Of a stretch of 64,000 bases of DNA, positions 54,169-62,146 are shown piece by piece. Made by a program: the position numbers and the translations under genes. The notes below the pieces were generated by a model, which saw only the letters and a list, made by a program, of their open reading frames with translations, made no database searches and was not told the DNA's origin. The stretch's first letter is position 1, and each line of letters opens with the position of its first letter. The DNA lies in contig NZ_LT899436.1 in assembly GCF_900198195.1 (NCBI RefSeq), positions 1,591,501-1,655,500 on the forward strand, in the 5' to 3' direction. Origin of the DNA: Tenacibaculum jejuense. Its GTDB lineage: Bacteria > Bacteroidota > Bacteroidia > Flavobacteriales > Flavobacteriaceae.

Positions 54169-54732
54169 TTACTGATCTAAATATTCATTTTCTATTTGTA
54201 CTAAAGTATTTTCAAAAACAGAAATATCATTAAGTCCTTTGGTAACGATTAAACTACCTTGAATTTTAATTAAAGTTTGATATGCTTTTTCTTTTGCGTT
54301 AGTAGGGGAGAAGTCCAAAGCAAGACCTAATGTTTCAAATGTATTGATCCATTTTTGCATTCCTCCACTAATTTGACTTTCAAATAATTCTAAGCTAGAC
54401 TGCATAGATAATGCTCTAAAAATACAAGTTTCTTCTCCGCCTTCATATAAAACTCTAACTGCTTCTAAACCTGTTTTCAATCTTTCTTTAGGATTTTTTT
54501 CTGTATTTAATAATTCAAAAAAAACTTTTTCATCAACCCAATTATCAATGTGATTTAAAACGGCATCAGCCATACCTTTTTTTCCATCAGGAAATCTATG
54601 ATATAAACTAGCTTTTTTTAATCCAGTTGCATCAGATAAATCTTTTAAACTAGTACCTTCATATCCTTTCGAACGGAATGCTTTACTTAATCCGGCTAAA
54701 ATTTCAATATCTAATACTTTTTGTGGTCTCAT
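54169..54732 (-). CDS. TetR/AcrR-family repressor
   Basis: The protein has 187 residues. The N-terminal helix-turn-helix (about residues 5-55) contains GLSKAFRSKGYEGTSLKDLS and ATGLKKASLYHRFPDGKKGM, followed by a helical ligand-binding domain. A -7 box (54737-54744) sits only four bases before the ATG, so the transcript would be nearly leaderless. An imperfect palindrome like the one after this gene lies over the expected -33 region. The protein therefore probably represses itself and the two genes that follow. The inducer is unknown. Confidence 0.9.
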   Translation of the reverse strand: MRPQKVLDIEILAGLSKAFRSKGYEGTSLKDLSDATGLKKASLYHRFPDGKKGMADAVLNHIDNWVDEKVFFELLNTEKNPKERLKTGLEAVRVLYEGGEETCIFRALSMQSSLELFESQISGGMQKWINTFETLGLALDFSPTNAKEKAYQTLIKIQGSLIVTKGLNDISVFENTLVQIENEYLDQ

Positions 54733-54736
54733 GAGA

Positions 54737-54744
54737 CAAAGATA
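54737..54744 (-). promoter_or_regulatory. Putative -7 box of tetR
   Basis: CAAAGATA on the plus strand reads TATCTTTG, an exact TAnnTTTG match, four bases before the ATG at 54732. It would give an almost leaderless mRNA. Confidence 0.5.
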
Positions 54745-54759
54745 TAAAAATATTTTAAA

Positions 54760-54777
54760 TTACCGAACGATTGGTAA
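54760..54777. promoter_or_regulatory. Second likely TetR operator over the tetR promoter
   Basis: TTACCGAA-CG-ATTGGTAA matches the perfect operator at 54132-54149 in the left arm and in six of eight bases of the right arm. It lies 15 bases upstream of the tetR -7 box, where RNA polymerase would contact the -33 region. Confidence 0.7.
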
Positions 54778-54779
54778 AA

Positions 54780-54821
54780 AAAATATACTAGAGCAAAAAT
54801 TTGTTTTAATTTAGCTCTAGT
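54780..54821 (-). terminator. Terminator after the lipoprotein cyclophilin gene
   Basis: ACTAGAGC (54787-54794) and GCTCTAGT (54814-54821) form a stem; read leftward it is followed by a T-run (plus-strand A-run 54776-54783). It lies just after the stop of the gene ending at 54829. Confidence 0.65.
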
Positions 54822-54828
54822 ATTAGAA

Positions 54829-55542
54829 CTATTCAATAATTTCAACAGTCATTGGAATATCTACGAGCGGCCAATCGTCACTACCAACTCTAACCTGTGC
54901 GATTTTTTCAATAGTAGAGAACCCAGAAATTACTTCACCAAATACAGTATGGTTTCCATCTAGGTGTTTTGCGCCGTTTTTACTTTGTACAATGTAAAAG
55001 TTAAAAGGACTAGATAATTTTTTTGGATTATTTTCTGCATCTTTGGCTGCAGCTAGTGAACCGTAGCGATGTCTTCTTCTTTTTCTGATCTCTGGTTTTA
55101 ATCGATAATGTTGATATTTTTTTCTAAATCTAGCAGTAGATTGTAAATCAGAATCACCTCCTTGAACAACAAATCCTTTTGTTACTCGATAAAAATATGC
55201 AGTATTAAAATATTTAATTTTAGTTAAAAAAATAAAATTAGCTCTATGGATAGGAGTATCGTTATATAATTTCAATTTAATATTTCCAAAGCTAGTTTTT
55301 ATGATAACTTTTGTTTCTTTATTTAATTCTCCATATTTCTTAAAAAACTCTTGAGCATTTTTTTTAGTTAAAGTATCCCAGCTAGGTGTTATTTCCTTTT
55401 TTATTACTAGTTTCTTTTTTTCATCTTCTTTTTTTATGATAGCAGGCTCAGCTTTTGGCTGTATTGTTTCTTTTTTAGTTTGTGTACAATTCCACACCGA
55501 AAAGCAGATAAAGAATAAGATAAAAAATCTTAAAAATTTCAT
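54829..55542 (-). CDS. Lipoprotein cyclophilin-type peptidyl-prolyl isomerase
   Basis: The protein has 237 residues with a lipoprotein signal (SVWNC, C19), a charged linker of about 30 residues and a cyclophilin domain (about residues 80-235; THRANF-type start as PIHRANFIFLTKIKY, GFVVQGGDSD, HLDGNHTVFGEVISGF). The charged KKYQHYRLKPEIRKRRRHR block replaces part of the usual loop. It should be anchored in the periplasm and assist folding of exported proteins. It is transcribed alone. Confidence 0.85.
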   Translation of the reverse strand: MKFLRFFILFFICFSVWNCTQTKKETIQPKAEPAIIKKEDEKKKLVIKKEITPSWDTLTKKNAQEFFKKYGELNKETKVIIKTSFGNIKLKLYNDTPIHRANFIFLTKIKYFNTAYFYRVTKGFVVQGGDSDLQSTARFRKKYQHYRLKPEIRKRRRHRYGSLAAAKDAENNPKKLSSPFNFYIVQSKNGAKHLDGNHTVFGEVISGFSTIEKIAQVRVGSDDWPLVDIPMTVEIIE

Positions 55543-55610
55543 GAGTTTTATTTTAATGAAAGTGTAAATATAGTTGATGTTTACATAAGAATGATTTATA
55601 TCTACACTTT

Positions 55611-55638
55611 TTGTAGGAGATATAATTCCTTACATTTG
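55611..55638 (+). promoter_or_regulatory. Promoter of the idi operon
   Basis: TTG at 55611-55613 and TACATTTG at 55631-55638 are 17 bases apart and fit the Bacteroidota -33/-7 pattern. The start point would be at or beside ATG 55645, so the mRNA is probably leaderless. Confidence 0.6.
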
Positions 55639-55644
55639 TATTGT

Positions 55645-56175
55645 ATGACAGAAAACGTAATTTTAGTTGATGAGCAAGACAATGAAGTTGGATTAATGCC
55701 TAAAATGGAAGCTCATGAAAAAGCATTACTTCACAGGGCTTTTTCAGTATTTATATTTAATGATAAAAACGAATTAATGCTTCAGCAAAGAGCTAAGGAA
55801 AAATACCACTCTCCTTTGTTGTGGACCAATACTTGTTGCTCACATCAAAGACAAGGCGAACATAATATTGAAGCTGGAAAAAGACGTTTACAAGAAGAAA
55901 TGGGTTTTTCTTGTGATTTAGAAGAAGTTTTTTCTTTTATATACAAAGCTCCTTTTGATAATGGTCTTACTGAACATGAATTAGATCATGTAATGATTGG
56001 ATATTACAACGGAGAACCAAAAATTAATCCTGAAGAAGTAGAAAGTTATAAATGGATGTTATTAGATGATGTAAAATCTGATATCAAAAAAAATCCTCAT
56101 GAATATACCGCTTGGTTTAAAATAATTTTTGAAAAATCATACGACAAAATAGCTAACTTTAATCATAACAAATAA
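55645..56175 (+). CDS. idi: Isopentenyl-diphosphate delta-isomerase (type 1)
   Basis: The protein has 176 residues from ATG 55645. The longer frame from 55591 overlaps the promoter and adds nonhomologous residues. The Nudix-fold enzyme has the catalytic cysteine in WTNTCCSHQR (C65), a metal histidine (H67), the E-E-G region RLQEEMGFSCDLEEVF and the late ELDHVMIGYY motif. It interconverts isopentenyl and dimethylallyl diphosphate for isoprenoid synthesis. The stop abuts the ATG of the next gene (56176). Confidence 0.92.
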   Translation: MTENVILVDEQDNEVGLMPKMEAHEKALLHRAFSVFIFNDKNELMLQQRAKEKYHSPLLWTNTCCSHQRQGEHNIEAGKRRLQEEMGFSCDLEEVFSFIYKAPFDNGLTEHELDHVMIGYYNGEPKINPEEVESYKWMLLDDVKSDIKKNPHEYTAWFKIIFEKSYDKIANFNHNK

Positions 56176-56589
56176 ATGCCTAGAGTAACTGTACACAGAA
56201 AAGCTCATTTTAATGCAGCTCATAGATTATATAGAAAAGATTGGTCTGATGAGAAAAATTTTGAGGTATTCAATAAATGTAGTAACACCTATTTTCATGG
56301 TCATAATTATGAGTTAATAGTATCTTTAACAGGAGAAATTGATAAAGAAACAGGTTATGTTTATGATTTAGGAAAACTAAAACAGATCATAAAAGAAGAA
56401 ATAGAAGAAGCTTTTGATCATAAGAACTTAAATATAGAAGTTGAAGAGTTTAAAGATCTAAATCCAACAGCTGAAAACATTTCTGTAGTTATATATAACA
56501 AATTGAGAACACATATATCAGAGGACTTAGATATGGAAATTACGTTATATGAAACTCCGAGGAATTTTGTAACTTACTCAGGAAGTTAA
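56176..56589 (+). CDS. 6-pyruvoyl-tetrahydropterin synthase/QueD-family protein
   Basis: The protein has 137 residues of T-fold type. Zinc ligands are H16 in FNAAHRLY and H41/H43 in YFHGHNYEL; the catalytic cysteine is C35 in FNKCSN. YDLGKLK, FDHKNLN and NPTAENIS complete the signature. It acts on dihydroneopterin triphosphate, making either 6-carboxytetrahydropterin for queuosine or pyruvoyl-tetrahydropterin; the C-to-H spacing (CSNTYFHGH) fits both. It starts directly after the idi stop (TAAATG) and precedes manA by 14 bases, so translation is probably coupled. Confidence 0.88.
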   Translation: MPRVTVHRKAHFNAAHRLYRKDWSDEKNFEVFNKCSNTYFHGHNYELIVSLTGEIDKETGYVYDLGKLKQIIKEEIEEAFDHKNLNIEVEEFKDLNPTAENISVVIYNKLRTHISEDLDMEITLYETPRNFVTYSGS

Positions 56590-56603
56590 TATTACTCAAA
56601 AAA

Positions 56604-57578
56604 ATGCTTAATCAATTCATCAAATTTAGACCCATATTAAAAGAAAAGATATGGGGAGGTAGCAAGTTACGTACACATTTAAATAAAAACTCTGAATCTG
56701 ATAACTTAGGCGAAAGCTGGGAGATTTCTGATGTAAAAGGTGATACTTCTGTAGTTTCTAATGGAGATTTAAAAGGAAAAGATTTGAAAGAATTAATAAA
56801 AACTTATCAAGCAGATTTAGTTGGTGATAAAGTTTTTAAGCAATTTGGAAATAAATTTCCTTTACTGATAAAGTTCATAGATGCTAAAACTCCATTAAGC
56901 ATTCAATTGCATCCAAATGATAAATTAGCTAAAGAGCGTCATGATTCATTTGGTAAGACGGAAATGTGGTACGTGATGCAAGCAGATGAAAAAGCGAACT
57001 TAATTGTGGGATTTCAGCAAAACAGTAATAAAGAAGAATATTTAAAACATTTAAATAATAAATCACTTTTAGATATTTTAAATGTAGATGAGGTTAAAAA
57101 AGGTGATGTGTATTTTATTCCTACTGGAAGAATTCATGCTATTGGAGCAGGAGTTTTATTAGCTGAAATTCAACAAACTTCAGATATTACGTATCGTATT
57201 TATGATTGGGATCGTCAAGATTCAGAAGGAAATTATAGAGAATTACATACAGAATTAGCTCTAGACGCCATAGATTTTACTGCTATTCCTGATTATACAA
57301 CTTCTTACGATGAAAGCTTGAATTCTTCATCAGAAATCGTATCGTGTCCGTATTTTACAACGAATGTTTTACCGATCGAAGGAGAATTATTCATAAATCA
57401 TCAAGACAAAGATAGTTTTGTAATATACATGTGCGTATCTGGTAAGGTTAGTTTTGTACACAAAAATCAAGAAGAAATTTTAATAGCTGGCGAAACAGTA
57501 TTAGTTCCTGCAAAACTCAAAGAATTTAAGCTTAAATCAGTTGAAAAATCTGAACTCTTAGAGGTGTATATAAGATAA
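56604..57578 (+). CDS. manA: Mannose-6-phosphate isomerase, class I
   Basis: The protein has 324 residues, the short class I form. The zinc site includes QLHPNDKLAKERHDSFGKTE (Q, H and E ligands), with a downstream histidine in GRIHAIGAGVLL. Other marks are WGGSKLRTHL at the N-terminus and EIQQTSDITYRIYDWDR. It interconverts mannose- and fructose-6-phosphate, feeding GDP-mannose and fucose for surface glycans. It is the third gene of the idi operon and ends at a terminator (57577-57608). Confidence 0.93.
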   Translation: MLNQFIKFRPILKEKIWGGSKLRTHLNKNSESDNLGESWEISDVKGDTSVVSNGDLKGKDLKELIKTYQADLVGDKVFKQFGNKFPLLIKFIDAKTPLSIQLHPNDKLAKERHDSFGKTEMWYVMQADEKANLIVGFQQNSNKEEYLKHLNNKSLLDILNVDEVKKGDVYFIPTGRIHAIGAGVLLAEIQQTSDITYRIYDWDRQDSEGNYRELHTELALDAIDFTAIPDYTTSYDESLNSSSEIVSCPYFTTNVLPIEGELFINHQDKDSFVIYMCVSGKVSFVHKNQEEILIAGETVLVPAKLKEFKLKSVEKSELLEVYIR

Positions 57579-57608
57579 AAAGCCCAAAATCTACGTTTTG
57601 AGCTTTTT
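57577..57608 (+). terminator. Terminator after manA
   Basis: AAAAAGC(C)CAAAA (57577-57589) pairs with TTTTG(A)GCTTTTT (57596-57607) with one mismatch. The stem begins just before the stop codon ends, and the T-run follows. Confidence 0.65.
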
Positions 57609-57755
57609 AAACAAACAAACCAAATTAACTTACAAAAGAATTTACTCAAACATAGTCAGATTACTATCAGCGACAAAACCGACTCCATATTATAAATGTT
57701 AAAGTTTTGGTTTTTTAACATTTTTAAAGTGCTATTTTCAGAATATGTAAATATG

Positions 57756-57763
57756 TATCTTTG
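57756..57763 (+). promoter_or_regulatory. Putative -7 box of kdsB
   Basis: TATCTTTG matches TAnnTTTG, 23 bases before ATG 57787. The -33 element is not clear. Confidence 0.45.
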
Positions 57764-57786
57764 ACCCATTCTAATGACCATTTTTT

Positions 57787-58512
57787 ATGAAAATTATCGC
57801 AATGATTCCTGCTCGATTTAACGCAAGTCGATTCCCTGGGAAACTGATGAAAGACTTAGCAGGGAAACCTGTTATTTTACGTACTTATGAAAGTGCATTA
57901 CATACGAAATTATTCGATGACGTATATGTTGTAACCGATTCAGATGTTATTTATGATGTAATTAAGGCTGCAGATGGAAAGGTAATTATGAGTAAAAAAG
58001 AACATGATTGTGGTTCTGATAGAATTGCTGAGGCTGTTGAAGATTTAGATGTGGATATTGTGATTAATGTTCAAGGAGATGAACCTTTTATAGACGAAGT
58101 TTCACTGAGTAAATTAATTGAAGTATTTAAAGACGATATGAATCATGAAATAGATTTAGCTTCTTTAAAAGTAGAAATGAATACTATAGAAGATATAGAA
58201 AACCCTAATAATGTAAAAGTAATTACCGATCAGAACGATTTTGCAATTTATTTTTCAAGATCTGTAATTCCTTATCATAGAGATCAAACTTTAAAAGTGA
58301 AGTATTTCAAACATAAAGGTGTTTATGCATTTAGAAAAAATGCTTTAATGGATTTTTATAATACACCAATGACTCCTTTAGAAGCAGCAGAAAAAATAGA
58401 AGCAATTCGTTATTTAGAAGTAGGAAAAAAAATAAAAATGATTGAAACTTCTGTAGAATCTATCGGTATAGATACACCTGAGGATTTAGAAAAAGCTAAA
58501 AAATTATTTTAA
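57787..58512 (+). CDS. kdsB: 3-deoxy-manno-octulosonate cytidylyltransferase
   Basis: The protein has 241 residues. The nucleotidyltransferase signature [20 protein letters not shown] is at the N-terminus; [17 protein letters not shown] and [12 protein letters not shown] follow. The C-terminus has [20 protein letters not shown] and [11 protein letters not shown]. It makes CMP-Kdo, needed for the inner core of lipopolysaccharide. The HAD gene follows after two bases. It is not KdsC-like, so the phosphatase partner is a separate matter. Confidence 0.94.
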   Translation: MKIIAMIPARFNASRFPGKLMKDLAGKPVILRTYESALHTKLFDDVYVVTDSDVIYDVIKAADGKVIMSKKEHDCGSDRIAEAVEDLDVDIVINVQGDEPFIDEVSLSKLIEVFKDDMNHEIDLASLKVEMNTIEDIENPNNVKVITDQNDFAIYFSRSVIPYHRDQTLKVKYFKHKGVYAFRKNALMDFYNTPMTPLEAAEKIEAIRYLEVGKKIKMIETSVESIGIDTPEDLEKAKKLF

Positions 58513-58514
58513 AA

Positions 58515-59210
58515 ATGTATAAAGATATTAAAGTAATTGCCTTTGATGCCGATGATACCTTATGGGTAAATGAAACTTATTTTAGAGATGCAGAAAATGA
58601 ATTTGCTGCTCTCTTAAATGATTACGAAACTGAAAATAAAATTCATCAAGAGTTATTCAAAAAGGAAATAGATAATTTAGAATTGTACGGATATGGTGTA
58701 AAAGGTTTTACACTTTCTATGATAGAATGTGCTTTAGAATTATCTAACTATCAAATACCTCAGAAAACTTTAGATCGAATCCTTAATATTGGTAAAGAAA
58801 TGTTAGAAAAACCAATAGAGTTACTAGATGGAGTAGAAGAGGTTTTACAGCAACTCCAAGGAAAGTATAAATTAATTGTAGCAACTAAAGGTGATTTACT
58901 AGATCAGCAACGTAAACTAGAGAAATCTGGAATTTCTAAATATTTTCATCATGTAGAGGTAATGAGTGAAAAAAAGCCTATTGACTACAAAAAAATGTTA
59001 CAAAGATTAGATATTAATCCTGCGGATTTATTAATGATAGGAAATTCTTTAAAATCAGATGTGTTGCCTCTAATTGAAGTAGGAGCTTCAGCAATTCATA
59101 TTCCTTTTCATACTACTTGGGCGCACGAAACAGTGTCTAAAGAACAAAAGTCAACAACAGATTACAAAACATTGTCTAATATTAAAGAAGTTATCGATTT
59201 ATTAAAATGA
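58515..59210 (+). CDS. HAD-superfamily hydrolase
   Basis: The protein has 231 residues. Motif I is FDADDTLWVN (D11, D13), motif II TKGD near residues 128-131, the lysine lies in EKKPIDYK, and motif IV is MIGNSLKSDV. A four-helix cap lies between motifs I and II, as in the phosphoglycolate/YjjG group. It probably dephosphorylates a small metabolite; the substrate is unknown. It starts two bases after kdsB and overlaps the next gene by four bases (ATGA). Confidence 0.85.
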   Translation: MYKDIKVIAFDADDTLWVNETYFRDAENEFAALLNDYETENKIHQELFKKEIDNLELYGYGVKGFTLSMIECALELSNYQIPQKTLDRILNIGKEMLEKPIELLDGVEEVLQQLQGKYKLIVATKGDLLDQQRKLEKSGISKYFHHVEVMSEKKPIDYKKMLQRLDINPADLLMIGNSLKSDVLPLIEVGASAIHIPFHTTWAHETVSKEQKSTTDYKTLSNIKEVIDLLK

Positions 59211-59836
59211 AATCATATTTAGATATTGAAACTTGGAATAGGAAAGAAATATATGAACATTTTTTAACGTTAAATGATCCTACTTTTGCAACTGTGGTAA
59301 ATGTAGATGTTACTAATGTGTATAGTATCTGTAAAATAAAACAAAAATCTTTTTTTACAACATATTTGCATGAGTGTACTAAAGCATTAAATTCTGTAGA
59401 AAATTTTAGATATAGACTTGAGGAAGATAAAATCACAATTTATGAGAAGTTAGATGCTTCAGCAACAATTTTAAGAGAAGATAAAACTTTTGGTTTTTCA
59501 TTTATAGAGTTTGATGAAGATTATGAAGTTTTTCATCATAATTTTTTAGCTGAAAAAGAACGTATTTTAAACTCAACCCACCTTTTTCCTCCAAAATACT
59601 CTTTAGGATGTTATCACTGTTCTGCTATCCCTTGGTTTACGTTTACAAGTCATAAAGAACCAGTTTCTGGAGATAAAAATAGTAGTGTTCCACAATTGTC
59701 TTTTGGTAAAGTATTTAAGGGGAATTCTAAACTATTAATGCCCGTAGCAGTTAATGTGAATCATGCTTTGGTAGATGGGTATCATGTTGGTAAGTTTTTT
59801 GAAAATTTTCAGAAGGGTTTAGATAAAATCGAGTAA
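59207..59836 (+). CDS. Chloramphenicol acetyltransferase-fold protein
   Basis: The protein has 209 residues of CAT-trimer fold. The active-site motif NVNHALVDGYHVG places H186 and D190 as the catalytic histidine and its structural aspartate. Earlier marks are SFFTTYLHECTKALN, FRYRL and CYHCSAIPWFTFTSH. True CAT enzymes have HHAVCDGYH; the change at the first H and at C suggests a relative with a different acceptor. It is co-transcribed with the HAD gene (ATGA overlap) and with the small helical protein that follows, 20 bases on. Antibiotic resistance is not implied. Confidence 0.82.
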   Translation: MKSYLDIETWNRKEIYEHFLTLNDPTFATVVNVDVTNVYSICKIKQKSFFTTYLHECTKALNSVENFRYRLEEDKITIYEKLDASATILREDKTFGFSFIEFDEDYEVFHHNFLAEKERILNSTHLFPPKYSLGCYHCSAIPWFTFTSHKEPVSGDKNSSVPQLSFGKVFKGNSKLLMPVAVNVNHALVDGYHVGKFFENFQKGLDKIE

Positions 59837-59856
59837 TTTTGTCAAAAATTTTAATT

Positions 59857-60123
59857 ATGGCAAGCGTTAAAAATTTAAAGAAAGATATCAATTATACTCT
59901 AGGAGATATTATTGAAGAATGTTATTTATGGGAGTTAGAAAACCCTGGAGCTGATACTGCTACATCTCAAGGAATAATTGACGAAGCTATTACTGCTTTT
60001 GATGAATTATTAGATAAGGTTAATGCTAAAGATGTAGAAAATAAAAGATCTCACTTTAAAAGCATAAGTTCTGAATTAGAACAAAAAGCAAAAGCTTTAG
60101 TAGACAAAGTTAATGCTTTATAA
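59857..60123 (+). CDS. Small helical protein, function unknown
   Basis: This 88-residue protein starts at ATG 59857 (an in-frame TTG at 59839 would add six residues). It is almost entirely helical and acidic, with no membrane segment: LGDIIEECYLWELENPGADT, then AITAFDELLDKVNA and ELEQKAKALVDKVNAL. It looks like a conserved flavobacterial cytoplasmic protein that could form a helical bundle. It is last in the kdsB-HAD-CAT unit, before a perfect terminator. I do not recognise a function. Confidence 0.75.
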   Translation: MASVKNLKKDINYTLGDIIEECYLWELENPGADTATSQGIIDEAITAFDELLDKVNAKDVENKRSHFKSISSELEQKAKALVDKVNAL

Positions 60124-60146
60124 AAACACTTATTAATTAGTTAATT

Positions 60147-60181
60147 AGCTCTATTTCTTTAAGAAATAGAGCTTTTTTTTG
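60147..60181 (+). terminator. Terminator of the kdsB unit
   Basis: AGCTCTATTTCTT (60147-60159) and AAGAAATAGAGCT (60161-60173) are perfect complements around a single T (in practice a short CTTTAAG loop), followed by eight T. Confidence 0.93.
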
Positions 60182-60252
60182 GTAGTATTTTAACAAAATG
60201 CTTTTTATTTTTTTGTATATTTAAAATGTAATAATTCAAATTCCCTTAACTT

Positions 60253-60453
60253 ATGCCTAGAGCAATGTTCGAATATACCAAGGTGGTATTACAAAAAGTG
60301 AGTTTTAATACAGAACTATTTTGTAAAGAATTAGAAAAAGCAATGAAAAGATTATTACCCTATGAAGTAGATGAATTAGTTATTTGGGTAAAGCAATATA
60401 CTGCTAACAAACCAGAACTTTATGTTTGTATGGGAGTAATTGATAATAAATAA
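60253..60453 (+). CDS. Small conserved protein, function unknown
   Basis: This 66-residue protein starts MPRAMFEYTKVVLQKVSFNT, with a helical LFCKELEKAMKRLLPYEVDE segment and a C-terminal strand ELYVCMGVIDNK. It has no signal peptide or membrane segment. The composition and codon use match its neighbours, and the frame is bounded by terminators on both sides, so it is very probably a real monocistronic gene. I cannot assign a family. Confidence 0.75.
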   Translation: MPRAMFEYTKVVLQKVSFNTELFCKELEKAMKRLLPYEVDELVIWVKQYTANKPELYVCMGVIDNK

Positions 60454-60482
60454 AAAAAAAGAAGCTTTAAAGCTTCTTTTTT
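60452..60482. terminator. Bidirectional terminator between small gene and Spy-like gene
   Basis: The palindrome GAAGCTTTAAAGCTTC (60461-60476) is flanked by an A-run on the left and a T-run on the right, serving both convergent genes. Confidence 0.88.
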
Positions 60483-60505
60483 AGTTTCTACAAAATATAA
60501 TTTAA

Positions 60506-60967
60506 TTACTGATTTCTTCTATTTCTTCCTCTTCTTTCTTTAAATCGTTTTATCATGTTTTTATTGAAACGATGTTCTAAAATTTCTAACTTTAAAACCT
60601 TTTTAGCAGACAAGAATACTAAAAGATCATTATGAAAAGAAGCTTTAATTTCTTCATGAGAAGCTTTTATTTTGTGGAATAACTTTAAATATCTTTTAGC
60701 TTCATCTTCGCTAACGTTATCTAATCCACCAGCTGATCTAATCTTATTTCTAATTTCTTCTTTTTCTTGTTTGTATAACTTACGCTTGGCTTTATCAAAT
60801 TTATTATACAAAGGCCAAAATTTTTCTGCTTCTTGTTCAGATAAATCTAAATTCTCAGTAATAAAAGCTATTTTTTTTGCTCTCATTATTTTTGACTTAT
60901 CTGGTCTTTGTGCATATGTAGTAAAAACTACAAAAGTTACTATTAAAAAAAGTATTGTTTTTTTCAT
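60506..60967 (-). CDS. Spy/CpxP-like periplasmic protein of an ECF-sigma operon
   Basis: The protein is 153 residues from ATG 60967 (an in-frame ATG at 60982, directly after the upstream stop, adds MKFEE). The signal peptide MKKTILFLIVTFVVFTTYAQ is followed by a highly helical, charged region: AFITENLDLSEQEAEKFWPL, then YNKFDKAKRKLYKQEKEEIR, ending in a basic RFKERRGRNRRNQ tail. This looks like the Spy/CpxP-type sensor proteins found after ECF sigma genes in flavobacteria. It probably senses envelope stress or cations in the periplasm; the role is inferred from context. Confidence 0.78.
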   Translation of the reverse strand: MKKTILFLIVTFVVFTTYAQRPDKSKIMRAKKIAFITENLDLSEQEAEKFWPLYNKFDKAKRKLYKQEKEEIRNKIRSAGGLDNVSEDEAKRYLKLFHKIKASHEEIKASFHNDLLVFLSAKKVLKLEILEHRFNKNMIKRFKERRGRNRRNQ

Positions 60968-60982
60968 TTCTTCAAATTTCAT

Positions 60983-61507
60983 TTACTGTATTTCGTCTAG
61001 TAAAGATGAATTGTCAATATTATCTAAATAATCTTCTACGCTATCATTTTCAAGCGTGTAAGATAAGTCATTTTCCGAAAAATCTTGATCATCAAATAGT
61101 AAAGCTAGTTCATCTGTTGTTACATCATTATTTTCGAACCAATCGTCTATAGTAACAATATTTTCTTCCGTAGAAGGATTTGTATTTATAAATTGAATAC
61201 TAATAAATATTAATATTGAGGCAGCTGCTGCATAAGATGTAAACTTTACAATTCTCTTTCGTAGTGAAATTACTTTTGTTTTATTGCTAGTATCATCCTT
61301 AGTTTTATCAAGAATTTTATTTTCTAAAGTATCTAAATAAGATTCAGGAATTTCAAAACCACATTTTTCTGGCAAATCATCTACTATCAATTTACTCATT
61401 AGATCGTTTTCCAAATCATTAAAGTAATTATCTGGCATATTGAAACCAGTATTCTTACCAAATTTTTGGTTCAAAAAATCGTCGTTATGTTCTTTGTTTT
61501 GATTCAT
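60983..61507 (-). CDS. Anti-sigma-factor-like membrane protein
   Basis: The protein has 174 residues. The N-terminal cytoplasmic region (about residues 1-90) contains two GF(N/E)(M/I)P(D/E)NYF-like motifs (GFNMPDNYFNDLENDLMSKL; CGFEIPESYLDTLENKILDK). One membrane helix follows (YAAAASILIFISIQFI, about residues 93-110), then an acidic periplasmic part with DDWFENNDV and repeated D and E. There is no zinc-binding HxxxCxxC motif, so it is not a classic ZAS. Between an ECF sigma gene and a Spy-like gene it is most likely the membrane anti-sigma partner. Confidence 0.72.
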   Translation of the reverse strand: MNQNKEHNDDFLNQKFGKNTGFNMPDNYFNDLENDLMSKLIVDDLPEKCGFEIPESYLDTLENKILDKTKDDTSNKTKVISLRKRIVKFTSYAAAASILIFISIQFINTNPSTEENIVTIDDWFENNDVTTDELALLFDDQDFSENDLSYTLENDSVEDYLDNIDNSSLLDEIQ

Positions 61508-61541
61508 TTCTATTAGTTAGACCTCAGAAATACGAAAAGGT

Positions 61542-62087
61542 TTAATTATAATTTTTAATAAATTCTTCAATTTTTTTTACGGCATGAAAATACGATGCTT
61601 TTAAAGCTCCAACAGATGTATCTAAAACATCAGAAATTTCTTGATACTTTAGGTCATCAAAGTATTTCATATTAAAAACTAGCTGTTGTTTTTGTGGAAG
61701 TGTAGCTATTGCTTTTTGTAAGATGATTTGTATTTCGTCGCCAGAGAACCAATCATCACTTTTTAAATTTGAAACGATTTGTTGTTTATAATCAGAAATA
61801 TCAACATTATTCTGTTTTGCTCTCTTATTTAAAAAAGTAATGGCTTCGTTAGTTGCTATTCTATACATCCAAGAGTACAACTTACTTTCCCCTTTAAAAT
61901 TATCGATACTTTTAAATATTTTAATAAAAGTATTTTGTAATACATCATCAGTATCGTCGTGCGATATTACTATTTTTCTTATGTGCCAATACAAACGCTC
62001 TTTGTATTGCGATATTAAATTACGAAATGCAGCTTCTTTAGTAGCTACATTTCGTAATTGTGATACTAATGTAATTTCGTCAGTCAA
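61542..62087 (-). CDS. ECF-type RNA polymerase sigma factor
   Basis: The protein has 181 residues, with region 2 (about residues 20-90; RKIVISHDDTDDVLQNTFIK, YSWMYRIATNEAITFLNKRA) and region 4 (about residues 125-175; LPQKQQLVFNMKYFDDLKYQ, EISDVLDTSVGALKASYFHA). There is no region 1.1 or 3, so it is an ECF sigma. It heads the operon with the anti-sigma-like and Spy-like genes, which probably report envelope stress. Autoregulation is likely, though I could not recognise its own target promoter. Confidence 0.93.
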   Translation of the reverse strand: MTDEITLVSQLRNVATKEAAFRNLISQYKERLYWHIRKIVISHDDTDDVLQNTFIKIFKSIDNFKGESKLYSWMYRIATNEAITFLNKRAKQNNVDISDYKQQIVSNLKSDDWFSGDEIQIILQKAIATLPQKQQLVFNMKYFDDLKYQEISDVLDTSVGALKASYFHAVKKIEEFIKNYN

Positions 62088-62146
62088 ATGAATTGGTTTT
62101 TCATTATGACTTTAAAATTAGTAAAAGGTTTAATTTAAAAAAAGAA

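Noticed and set aside
55591..55644. N-terminal extension of idi
   Set aside because: It overlaps a full -33/-7 promoter and adds residues not found in the family.
59207..59836. Chloramphenicol resistance
   Set aside because: The protein has the CAT fold and the HxxxDG motif but differs from true CAT at neighbouring active-site positions and sits in a housekeeping operon.
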